Part shown: positions 25,210 through 31,649 of the stretch, one piece after another
Layout: each line of letters starts with the position of its first letter
Numbering within the stretch: position 1 is the stretch's first letter
DNA from: DASTHG01 sp035491895
Lineage (GTDB): Bacteria > Gemmatimonadota > Gemmatimonadetes > Gemmatimonadales > GWC2-71-9
Assembly: GCA_035491895.1 (NCBI GenBank)
Contig: DATJJY010000044.1
Span: forward strand, 1-32,780
Reading direction: 5' to 3'
Length of the DNA: 32,780 nt
Translations under genes and position numbers: made by a program
Notes under the pieces: model-generated
The model's input: the letters and a program-made list of their open reading frames with translations, nothing else
Database searches by the model: none
What the model was told of the DNA's origin: nothing

Positions 25210-26063
25210 GGCACCGCCTGCGCCAGCCAGTCGCGTGCGATCGCATGCAGGTCCCGGTGCTCGATGTCCGCCTGCGCATTGAGTCGCCGCATCTCGTCGT
25301 CATCGATCTTGCCGCGCAGCTCGAGCAGGGCGCGCCGTACCTCGGGATGCTTTTCCAGCACTGCGCCCCGCACTACCGGAGCCGCTTCGTAGGGCGGGAA
25401 ATAGTGACGGTCATCGACCAGCGCCACGAGATGGAGCGCCGCGAGCTGGCCGTCCGTGGAATTGCCGGCAATCACGTCGATCTTGCCGTCCGCCAGAGCC
25501 CGATAGGTGAGCCCCAGATCCATCGCCGTCGGCGGTGCGGCGAAGTGCAATCCGTACAGAGCCGCCAGCCCCGGAAAGCCGTCAGCCCGGTTCAGGAACT
25601 CATAGCCGAACCCCGCGTGCCAGCCCGGCGCGACCCGCGCGAGATCGGTGATCGTGCGCAACCCGAGGCGTTGGGCGTCGGCCTGCCGCACGGCGATCGC
25701 GAAGGTGTTGTTGAATCCGAACGGATCGAGCCACACGAGCTGCCAGCGCTGCTGGTACTCCTGCGCCACCGCCCGCCGCACGCTGTCGGCACCCGCCCCA
25801 GCTGCGTGCTTCAAGACCGCGGTATAGGCCGTCCCGGTGTACTCGACGTACAGATCGATTTGGCCGGCCGTGATCGCGCTGTGGCACACGAAAGTGCCGC
25901 CCAGGTGCAGCTTGCGCTCGACCGGGAGGCCGGTGCGCCGCTCGATCTGCTGCGCCGCGATCTCGGCGAGCAGATCCGATTCGGTGAAATTCTTGGCACC
26001 GACGGTGATCCGGTCGCCGTGGGAGCAGGTGACGAGAAACGGGAGCATGAGGAGAGCGATCAT
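25206..26063 (-). CDS. Quaternary-amine/osmoprotectant-type ABC substrate-binding lipoprotein
   Basis: 285 aa. ATG 26063 was chosen because it starts a lipoprotein signal ending LPFLVTCSHG; a longer frame runs up to 26189 but would be encoded by a palindromic intergenic element. The mature part opens ITVGAKNFTESDLLAEIAAQQIERRTGLPV, the OpuAC/OsmF-type signature, followed by GTFVCHSAITAGQIDLYVEYTGTAYT and DVIAGNSTDGQLAAL. This family binds glycine betaine, choline and similar compounds, and its EgtU branch binds ergothioneine. Ligand cannot be fixed by eye. The permease gene lies upstream with a 116-bp gap containing the palindrome; the EamA gene follows with a 4-bp overlap. Confidence 0.9.
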   Translation of the reverse strand: MIALLMLPFLVTCSHGDRITVGAKNFTESDLLAEIAAQQIERRTGLPVERKLHLGGTFVCHSAITAGQIDLYVEYTGTAYTAVLKHAAGAGADSVRRAVAQEYQQRWQLVWLDPFGFNNTFAIAVRQADAQRLGLRTITDLARVAPGWHAGFGYEFLNRADGFPGLAALYGLHFAAPPTAMDLGLTYRALADGKIDVIAGNSTDGQLAALHLVALVDDRHYFPPYEAAPVVRGAVLEKHPEVRRALLELRGKIDDDEMRRLNAQADIEHRDLHAIARDWLAQAVP

Positions 26064-26080
26064 CGCGACCCATTTCCCGT

Positions 26081-26152
26081 GCTCTGAAGAGCCGGCTCGG
26101 CTGGCACGCGCCCTTAAGGGCGTCCGCTTTGGCCGAGCCGGGGCTTCAGCCC
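26081..26152. repeat. Palindromic REP-like element between permease and binding-protein genes
   Basis: Arms 26081-26101 and 26132-26152 are 21-bp inverted repeats with four mismatches. Their cores CCGGCTCGGC (26092-26101) and GCCGAGCCGG (26132-26141) pair perfectly, and each arm also holds its own small hairpin (GCTC-TGAA-GAGC, GGGC-TTCA-GCCC). A second palindrome, GCCCTTAAGGGC, sits in the loop at 26110-26121. Inside an operon, such an element may protect mRNA or tune the binding-protein level. Confidence 0.75.
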
Positions 26153-26179
26153 ACGGGACCGATCGGAACAGACCCTGCC

Positions 26180-26812
26180 CTATCGCCACACGAACCGCCT
26201 CTCCAAAATGCCAAGCAATCCGTCGGCGCCGAGCGCCAGCAGCGCCGCCGGCACGGCACCCGCCAGGATCAGTGTGTTGTCCACGACCGCGACACCGCGA
26301 AAGATGTAGACGCCCAGTCCCCCCGCGCCAATCGCCGCCGCGATCGTCGCGGTCCCCACCCCGACTACCGTCGCCACGCGGATGCCGGCGAGAATCACCC
26401 CGGCCGCCAGCGGCAACTCGACGATCCGTAGCAGCTCCCCATCGGTCATTCCCATTCCCCGCGCCGCTTCACGCACCGCTGGATCAACTCCCGAGATCCC
26501 GACGTAGGTGTTCCGCACGATTGGCAGCAGGGCGTAGACGACGAGCGCGACGATCGCCGTGCGTGCTCCGATGCCTCCGAGAAACGGCAGGGGAATCAGA
26601 AATCCGAACAACGCGAGACTGGGAATCGTCTGGAACAGGTTGGCGAGGCCGAGCACCGGCCCGCGCCACGCCGGACGGCGTGTCAGAAGGATTCCGAGCG
26701 GCACACCGATCGCCACCGCTACGCTGGTGGACACGAGCACGAGCAGCAGGTGCTGGCCCACGAGCCCCACGACCTCGCGCGTGTTGTCGAGGTAGAACCG
26801 TATCAAGTTCAC
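26180..26812 (-). CDS. Quaternary-amine/osmoprotectant-type ABC permease
   Basis: 210 aa integral membrane subunit with about six helices. GTG 26812 overlaps the ATPase stop as GTGA; the frame open further upstream is a shadow of the ATPase gene. The stretch QHLLLVLVSTSVAVAIGVPLGILLTRRP and the cytoplasmic coupling loop VDPAVREAARGMGMTDGELLRIVELPLAAGVILAGIRVATVVGVGTATIAAAIGAGGLG are characteristic of the OpuCB/OpuCD/YehW group. It pairs with the ATPase before it and the lipoprotein behind it. One permease only is encoded, so a homodimer is likely. Confidence 0.93.
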   Translation of the reverse strand: MNLIRFYLDNTREVVGLVGQHLLLVLVSTSVAVAIGVPLGILLTRRPAWRGPVLGLANLFQTIPSLALFGFLIPLPFLGGIGARTAIVALVVYALLPIVRNTYVGISGVDPAVREAARGMGMTDGELLRIVELPLAAGVILAGIRVATVVGVGTATIAAAIGAGGLGVYIFRGVAVVDNTLILAGAVPAALLALGADGLLGILERRFVWR

Positions 26813-27549
26813 GCCGCCGCCTCGAGGAAGGCGCGTACCTCGGGGATCGTCGAGCCCCGGAACTCTTCCGGTGTTCCGAGAAACACCAGCCGGCCATCCT
26901 GCATCAACCCGATCCGGTTCCCCAGCAGCAGCCCTTCGCGCACGTCGTGCGTGACGAACACCATCGCCTTCCCCAGACGAGCGGAGAGTCCCTTGAACTC
27001 GCGCTGCAGCTCGGCGCGTGTGATCGGGTCGAGCGCCCCGAACGGCTCGTCGAGCAGTAGGAGCGGCGGATCGACCGCGAGGGCCCGGGCGACCCCCACC
27101 CGCTGGCGCTGGCCGCCGGAGAGCTCGTGCGGGCGGCGCGTCGCGAAGCGCTCCGGGGCGAGTCCGACGAGATTCAGGAGCTCCTGCACCCGTGCTTCGA
27201 TTCGCTGGCTCGCCCACCGCTCGAGTCGTGGCACGAGTCCGATGTTTTCGGCTACCGTGAGGTGTGGGAGCAGGCCCACTTCCTGGATGACATAGCCGAT
27301 GCCGCGCCGCAGCCGAAACGGTGGGACCGCCCCGGTCGGCCGGCCGGCGACGATGACTTCCCCCGCGCTCGGATCGACCAGCCGGTTGATCAGCTTCAGG
27401 GTGGTGGTCTTGCCCGAGCCGCTGCGCCCCAGCAAGACGAGCGTCTCACCCGGTGCAACGGCGAAGGTCACGTCATGGACGATCGCCCTGGGCGGCGCGG
27501 TCCCGAGCCGGCAGCTCACCCCCCGCAGCTCGACCACCGCAGCGGTCAT
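26809..27549 (-). CDS. Quaternary-amine/osmoprotectant-type ABC ATPase
   Basis: 246 aa nucleotide-binding subunit. Walker A LGRSGSGKTTTLKLIN, Q-loop region YVIQEVGLLPHLTVAENI, signature LSGGQRQRVGVARAL, Walker B LLLLDEPFGALDPITR and switch His in VFVTHDVREGLLLGNRI are all intact. The TTTLKLINRL and GYVIQEVGLLPH features are typical of OpuCA/ProV-type importers. It lacks the C-terminal CBS domains of OpuCA, which sense ionic strength; this fits EgtV-like or non-osmotic importers. The ATG overlaps the stop of the EgtD-like gene (ATGA) and the stop overlaps the permease start. Confidence 0.95.
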   Translation of the reverse strand: MTAAVVELRGVSCRLGTAPPRAIVHDVTFAVAPGETLVLLGRSGSGKTTTLKLINRLVDPSAGEVIVAGRPTGAVPPFRLRRGIGYVIQEVGLLPHLTVAENIGLVPRLERWASQRIEARVQELLNLVGLAPERFATRRPHELSGGQRQRVGVARALAVDPPLLLLDEPFGALDPITRAELQREFKGLSARLGKAMVFVTHDVREGLLLGNRIGLMQDGRLVFLGTPEEFRGSTIPEVRAFLEAAA

Positions 27550-28484
27550 CGCGGCCCCGCGAGAACCATCTCGAACCGCTCGTCTTCGCTGGTGCCCTGC
27601 CAGCGCACGGCGAGCCCGGCGTCGTCGAGCAGCCGGACGAATGTCCCGGTGTCGTACTTGTAGGAGTGGTTCATGGCGATGCGCTCCCCCGATCGAATCG
27701 CCAGCGATTCACCGCCGACGTGAGCCGCCACATCGCGCGACGCCTGGAAGTGCTTGCGCAGCGGGTGCAATCCCGGCAGCCGCGCATCGGTCACGTCCTC
27801 GAACACGATCGCGCCATCCGATTCCCCGATTCCGACCGAGTGCAGCGGCGCCCAGGCGAAGCGGCGGTTGAGTGGGTTGTCGTAGCCGGCCACCGTCCGC
27901 CCGCCGGCGTAGATCTCCCCATCGACGAGCAGCGCATCCTCGGGTCGCAGGAAGGCACGCAGCGTCCGGGCCTCCGCGATCGGATCGAACGCCCCCAGTG
28001 TGTTCCCCAGCAGCATGACGAGGCGCGGCGGCGCATCGTCGGCCGGGGCGAGTGTCGCGAGGTGGTCGGGCAACGTGAAATCGGCCTTGATCCCCTGCGA
28101 CCAGATTCCCGCCGCGAGCGCGCCGCCGCACGCCATCTCCAGCAGCGCCTGGCTGGCGTCCACGGGAACGTAGCGGAGCCGCCGGCCCTGCGCGGCCAGC
28201 GCCTCGAGCAGCAGCAGATCCTTGTCACCTTGCCCCGAGCCGAGGCTCACCACTTCGAGCGACCCACTCTGCACCACACCGGCCAAGTCGTTGGCGGACC
28301 GGGCGATCAACGAGCGCGACCGCACGAAATTCCGGTACGCACCGTCGGAACACAGGGCGAGCCAGGCTCGCACCGACAGGGGGAACCAATAGAAGAACTT
28401 CTCGTCCAGCCGGCGGTCGACCAAGGAGGAAACAAAATCCTCCGCGAGAGCATTCTCTGTCAGAAGGGTATGGATGGGGATCAT
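27546..28484 (-). CDS. EgtD-like SAM-dependent methyltransferase (Methyltransf_33 / DUF2260 group)
   Basis: 312 aa from ATG 28484; a TTG at 28523 would give 325 aa but runs through the putative promoter. SAM site VVSLGSGQGDKD at residues 78-89, YVPVDAS at 105-111, LVMLLGNTLGAFDP at 155-168, and MNHSYKYDTGTFVRLLDDAG at 271-290 match the histidine N-alpha-methyltransferase EgtD family. The N-terminal EgtD substrate-entry motif is missing, and the usual Glu before the SYKY motif (TE-x-SYK in EgtD) is Asn272, so the acceptor may not be free histidine. It heads the operon ending with the MFS gene. Its start is divergent from the peptide gene, sharing a 94-bp region with it. The ATPase gene follows with a 4-bp overlap. 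Confidence 0.83.
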   Translation of the reverse strand: MIPIHTLLTENALAEDFVSSLVDRRLDEKFFYWFPLSVRAWLALCSDGAYRNFVRSRSLIARSANDLAGVVQSGSLEVVSLGSGQGDKDLLLLEALAAQGRRLRYVPVDASQALLEMACGGALAAGIWSQGIKADFTLPDHLATLAPADDAPPRLVMLLGNTLGAFDPIAEARTLRAFLRPEDALLVDGEIYAGGRTVAGYDNPLNRRFAWAPLHSVGIGESDGAIVFEDVTDARLPGLHPLRKHFQASRDVAAHVGGESLAIRSGERIAMNHSYKYDTGTFVRLLDDAGLAVRWQGTSEDERFEMVLAGPR

Positions 28485-28494
28485 GCAGGGGTAA

Positions 28495-28523
28495 GACTTA
28501 CGGGTTGACGATTGTTCCGGCAA
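28495..28523 (-). promoter_or_regulatory. Possible sigma70-type promoter of the EgtD-like operon
   Basis: On the minus strand TTGCCG (28523-28518) and TAAGTC (28500-28495) are separated by 17 bp. The ATG of the methyltransferase lies only 10 nt beyond the -10 box, so transcripts would start almost at the start codon (leaderless or nearly so), which agrees with the lack of a Shine-Dalgarno site. It overlaps the plus-strand promoter of the peptide gene, so the two would compete for polymerase. Prediction only. Confidence 0.4.
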
Positions 28524-28533
28524 CTCGTAAGGT
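28505..28533 (+). promoter_or_regulatory. Likely sigma70-type promoter of the peptide gene
   Basis: TTGACG at 28505-28510 and TAAGGT at 28528-28533 are separated by exactly 17 bp. Transcription would begin near 28540, about 40 nt before the peptide start codon. It lies in the intergenic region and overlaps the opposing promoter of the EgtD-like operon. Confidence 0.55.
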
Positions 28534-28567
28534 GGTCGTACCGGGTAGTATCACACTCATCCTCACT

Positions 28568-28573
28568 AGGAGG
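28568..28573 (+). promoter_or_regulatory. Strong Shine-Dalgarno site of the peptide gene
   Basis: A perfect AGGAGG, 5 nt before ATG 28579. It is the best ribosome site seen in the window and is the main reason for calling such a short gene. Confidence 0.8.
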
Positions 28574-28578
28574 ACCGG

Positions 28579-28671
28579 ATGCAGATCGTCGAAACTCATG
28601 AACTCGTACCCAGCTGTCATCGTCCCGAAATCGTCGAGACGACTGAGCTCGTTCCCACCTGCCACGCCTGA
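28579..28671 (+). CDS. 30-residue peptide with two IVETxELVPxCH repeats; candidate RiPP precursor
   Basis: Too short to be found by length-based gene calling. The peptide consists of Met-Gln, then IVETHELVPSCH (residues 3-14), a three-residue linker (RPE) and IVETTELVPTCH (18-29), ending in Ala. Cys13 and Cys28 are each followed by His. The two copies use different codons for the same residues (GAA/GAG, ACT/ACG, GTA/GTT, TGT/TGC, CAT/CAC), which points to selection on the peptide. It has its own promoter, an AGGAGG site and a terminator just downstream, so it would be made in excess over the genes behind. Nearby genes encode a DUF692-like enzyme, an aldo/keto reductase with a PqqD-like tail, and an EgtD-like methyltransferase, as expected for a peptide-modification cluster. 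I do not recognise the peptide family; a regulatory leader peptide is the main alternative. Confidence 0.72.
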   Translation: MQIVETHELVPSCHRPEIVETTELVPTCHA

Positions 28672-28691
28672 GGGAACGGCTGATGCACACG

Positions 28692-28724
28692 GGGGCCCGG
28701 AAGCGCTTCGGGCCCCTTCTTATT
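28692..28724 (+). terminator. Intrinsic terminator behind the peptide gene
   Basis: GGGGCCC (28692-28698) pairs with GGGCCCC (28710-28716); inside, after one bulged G, GAAG pairs with CTTC. The tail is TTCTTATT, a modest T-tract. It lies 20 bp past the peptide stop and before the next gene, so partial read-through would set a high peptide to enzyme ratio. No separate promoter is visible between it and the aldo/keto reductase start. Confidence 0.8.
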
Positions 28725-28739
28725 GAGGGGTCCAAGGGG

Positions 28740-29792
28740 ATGCTCGGCTTCGGTGCGTGGGGCATCGGCGGCTCGGGCTGGGGAGCGGCGTCGAGCGAGG
28801 CGGACCGCTTGGGCGCAATCGCCCTCGCCCGCGAGCGTGGTGTGGTCTGGTTCGATACCGCTCCGACCTATGGCGACGGTGCGTCGGAGCGCCTGCTCGG
28901 CCGCGCCCTGGGACCTCATCGCGACACCGTTCACATCGCCACGAAAGTCGGACCGCGCGACGACCCACGCCATTCGCTCGAGCAGTCACTCCAGCGCCTG
29001 GATACCGATTACGTCGATCTCGTGCAGCTGCACGAGACCGCCGAGGGGTGGGAGTCGCGCCTCGATTCGCTCCACCAGCTGCAGCGCGAGGGGAAGGCCC
29101 GCGCGATCGGCGTGTGCAACGCCAGCCACGTGGAGCTGACGCGAGCGCTCACGCTGGCGCCCATCACCACATATCAGGGACCCTACAACATCTTCGATCG
29201 CGATGTAGAGGAACGACTCCTCCCGCTCTGCCGTGAGGGGGGCCTCGCGTTCCTGGCGTACCGCCCGCTCGCGTCGGGCCTCCTGAGCGGCGGATTCTCG
29301 AGTCCCCCGCAGTTCTCCGACGGAGACCATCGGGAGCGGCTGTACTGGTTTCGCGGCGCCGAATTCGAGCGCCGGAGTCAGGTGATTCGCACGCTGTCGG
29401 AGTTGGCGCGAAGTGGGGGATTATCCCTTCCCGCCCTGGCGCTGCGCTGGTTGCTGTCTCGTTCCGGCGTGACCATCGTGCTGGCTGGTGCCCGCTCGGC
29501 GGCCCACGTCGCCGACAACCTTTCGGCGCTGGACGCTCCCCTCGATGAGGCGACCGGGCGCGAGATCGAGGCTGCTGTGGGCGTCGCCTTTCGGCTGCCG
29601 GCGGCGACGACGGCTGCCGCGCGCGAAGCGCAGAGCTGGGGCCCGCGAGAGCGATTCATCGTCGAGCGACTCGACGGCCGCACGAGCCCGGAATCGATCG
29701 CGGCGGCGTGGACCGACCGCGGGGAACAGCCGATGGTGGCGGCGCAGGTGAAGGTGTTCGCCGATCAGCTGCGCGAGCGGGGACTGGTATGA
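28740..29792 (+). CDS. Aldo/keto reductase with PqqD-like C-terminal tail
   Basis: 350 aa from ATG 28740, chosen because GAGGGG lies 9 nt upstream and because the protein then begins MLGFGAWGIGG, the normal first strand of the fold; an in-frame ATG at 28683 would place the terminator hairpin inside the gene. The complete catalytic tetrad is present: Asp39 and Tyr44 (WFDTAPTYG), Lys69 (ATKVG), His98 (VQLHE). The TIM-barrel core ends about residue 285. Residues 300-350 (RFIVERLDGRTSPESIAAAW, then QVKVFADQLRERGLV) resemble the winged-helix half of PqqD-type RiPP recognition domains; this is my reading by eye. The hydrolase gene overlaps its stop by 4 bp. It may reduce a modified peptide or aldehyde intermediate; substrate unknown. 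Confidence 0.85.
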   Translation: MLGFGAWGIGGSGWGAASSEADRLGAIALARERGVVWFDTAPTYGDGASERLLGRALGPHRDTVHIATKVGPRDDPRHSLEQSLQRLDTDYVDLVQLHETAEGWESRLDSLHQLQREGKARAIGVCNASHVELTRALTLAPITTYQGPYNIFDRDVEERLLPLCREGGLAFLAYRPLASGLLSGGFSSPPQFSDGDHRERLYWFRGAEFERRSQVIRTLSELARSGGLSLPALALRWLLSRSGVTIVLAGARSAAHVADNLSALDAPLDEATGREIEAAVGVAFRLPAATTAAAREAQSWGPRERFIVERLDGRTSPESIAAAWTDRGEQPMVAAQVKVFADQLRERGLV

Positions 29793-30841
29793 TCCTTCGC
29801 GTCGTCCTCGCGGCGCTCGCCCTGCCGCCCTGCGCAGCGGCCCAGCGCGATTCGGGAACGTTCGTGGTGCACGGATTCCGCTTCGCCTCCGGTGATTCGC
29901 TCGCGGAGTTGCAACTGTACTACCGCACCCTGGGCCGGCCGCAGCGCGACGCCGCTGGCACCGTCCGCAACGCCGTCCTGATCCTGCACGGCACCGGGGG
30001 GACGGGAGCCCAGTTTTTCTCGTCCTCGTTCGTCGAGCTGTACGCCCCGGGCGCGCCGCTCGACACGAGCACGCACTACGTCATCCTCCCCGACGACGTC
30101 GGCCACGGGCGCTCCAGCAAGCCGAGCGATGGGTTGCGCGGCCGGTTCCCCCACTATGCGTATGCCGATATGGTGACGGCGGAGTACCGCCTCGTGACGG
30201 AAGGCCTGCACGTCGACCATCTTCGTCTGGTGATGGGTACGTCGATGGGGTGCATGCACTCCTGGCTCTGGGCGGAGCGCTATCCCGCGTTCATGGATGG
30301 CGTGGTCCCGCTGGCATGCGTACCGACGCAGATCGCCGGTCGCAACCGCATGTTCCGGAAGATGATCCTGGACGACATTCGACAGGACCCTGACTGGCGC
30401 GGCGGTGACTATACCGACCAGCCGCCGGGCCTCGCCGCCGCACTGCAGGTGCTCTTCGTCATGGGATCGAGCCCGGCGCTGCTCCAGCGCACCGCCCCGA
30501 CGCGTGACTCCGCCGATCAATACATATCGGCCTGGGTGGCGGCCCGGCGCATCACGACCGATGCCAACGACATGTTGTATCAGTTCGATGCGTCGCGCGA
30601 CTACGACCCGAGCGCCGACCTCGAGCGTATCACGGTACCGGTATTGGCGATCAACTCCGCCGATGACGTGATCAACCCACCGGAGCTCGGCCTGATGGAG
30701 CGGCTGATGCCGCGCGTGCGCAACGGCCGCTACGTCCTCATCCCGATCGGTGAGCATACGCGCGGCCACGGCACCCATACGGTGGCTGCGGCTTGGCGGC
30801 AATGGTTCGCTCCGTTCGTGGCGGGGCTGGCGGCGCGATGA
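29789..30841 (+). CDS. Secreted MetX-like alpha/beta hydrolase
   Basis: 350 aa, ATG overlapping the upstream stop (ATGA). A signal peptide, LRVVLAALALPPCAAAQ, leads the protein. The fold is that of homoserine O-acetyltransferase-like hydrolases: LILHGTGGTG oxyanion region, PDDVGHGRSSKP, nucleophile elbow GTSMGCMHS with Ser152, acid in INSADDVINPPE (Asp292/293) and the catalytic His in GEHTRGHGTH. Being exported, it is unlikely to be a methionine-pathway enzyme and may act as an esterase or peptidase on a secreted product. The DUF692-like gene starts 13 bp after its stop. Confidence 0.87.
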   Translation: MILRVVLAALALPPCAAAQRDSGTFVVHGFRFASGDSLAELQLYYRTLGRPQRDAAGTVRNAVLILHGTGGTGAQFFSSSFVELYAPGAPLDTSTHYVILPDDVGHGRSSKPSDGLRGRFPHYAYADMVTAEYRLVTEGLHVDHLRLVMGTSMGCMHSWLWAERYPAFMDGVVPLACVPTQIAGRNRMFRKMILDDIRQDPDWRGGDYTDQPPGLAAALQVLFVMGSSPALLQRTAPTRDSADQYISAWVAARRITTDANDMLYQFDASRDYDPSADLERITVPVLAINSADDVINPPELGLMERLMPRVRNGRYVLIPIGEHTRGHGTHTVAAAWRQWFAPFVAGLAAR

Positions 30842-30854
30842 GGGGGTGCTCGAC

Positions 30855-31649
30855 ATGGCGGGGGTGATGGTCGGGGCATTTTACAATCCGCACCTGGGCC
30901 GGGAGCTCGCGGCAGGAACGGGCATCGACCACCTGGCGATGGCCGATCCGCCCCGCGGCGACGATCCCTGGTGGCCGGCGATCCGCGACCGCTACACGCT
31001 CCTGCTGCACGACTATCTCGGCCAGCTCTCGGAGCCGCTCGACGAGACGGCGATCCAGCGCGCCCGCTCGCTCGCCGCGCTGTACCGCACGCCGTGGGTG
31101 GCGGAGCACTTCCAGTGCCTCCACACCGAGGACGGGTCCTACAACCTCAACTACGTCTTCCCGCCGCTCTATACGGAAGAGTTTCTCGACCGCTTCGTCG
31201 CCAATGCCAACGCGCTGCAGCAGCGGCTCGACCAGCCGCTCGTGATGGAGAACATCCCCGGGTTCTTCGACGTGACGGCGAGCCGCATCCCGGAAGCGCA
31301 GTGGCTGCGGCGGTTCTTCGAGCGGACCCAGGTCGGGTTCCTGCTCGATCTCCCGCACATCTGGCTCGAGGCCCACTATCACGGCCTCGACCCGCGATCC
31401 TTCCTGAGTGATTTCCCCCTCGAGCGCGTCATCGAAGTGCACGTCGCCGGCGTCGCGGACGATCGCGACCTCGAGGGACCGTGGATCGCGCCCACCGCCC
31501 CGTCGGATGCAATGCTCGAATTCATGGTGCACGCCGTCCGCCATTGCCCCCAGGTTCGCGCGGTGACGTTTGACGCTTTTTCTCCCACGCTCACGAGCGA
31601 CGTGCTGTTCTCGAGCGTTCAGCGAATCCGCCAGGCGCTGGCGAATTGA
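30855..31649 (+). CDS. DUF692-like (MNIO) iron-dependent oxidative enzyme, divergent
   Basis: 264 aa, ATG 30855 with GAGGGGG about 9 nt upstream. The layout of a DUF692 TIM barrel can be followed: LLLHDYLG (H52), WVAEHFQ (E84, H85), LVMENIPGFF (E132, N133), LLDLPHIWLEAHYHGLDP (D165, H168, H174/H176), EVHVAG (H196) and VTFDAFSP (D240). The HGLDP and EVHVAG parts are especially close to the family. These enzymes (MbnB, TglH and others) oxidise Cys or other residues of ribosomal peptides, using two or three irons. The usual Asp-x-His after the VHVAG strand is not visible, so the metal site may differ. It sits in the operon behind the repeat peptide. A xylose-isomerase-like enzyme is the alternative reading. 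Confidence 0.75.
   Translation: MAGVMVGAFYNPHLGRELAAGTGIDHLAMADPPRGDDPWWPAIRDRYTLLLHDYLGQLSEPLDETAIQRARSLAALYRTPWVAEHFQCLHTEDGSYNLNYVFPPLYTEEFLDRFVANANALQQRLDQPLVMENIPGFFDVTASRIPEAQWLRRFFERTQVGFLLDLPHIWLEAHYHGLDPRSFLSDFPLERVIEVHVAGVADDRDLEGPWIAPTAPSDAMLEFMVHAVRHCPQVRAVTFDAFSPTLTSDVLFSSVQRIRQALAN

Noticed and set aside
26064..26189. N-terminal extension of the binding protein
   Set aside because: It would be encoded by a palindromic element; the lipoprotein signal starts at 26063.
28579..28671. Reading the small gene as an ordinary amino-acid attenuator leader
   Set aside because: There is no run of one codon, the peptide has an internal duplication under apparent selection, and the neighbours are peptide-modification-type enzymes; kept only as an alternative.
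28683..28739. Earlier ATG of the aldo/keto reductase frame
   Set aside because: It would put the terminator hairpin inside the coding sequence, and the fold begins naturally at the ATG at 28740.
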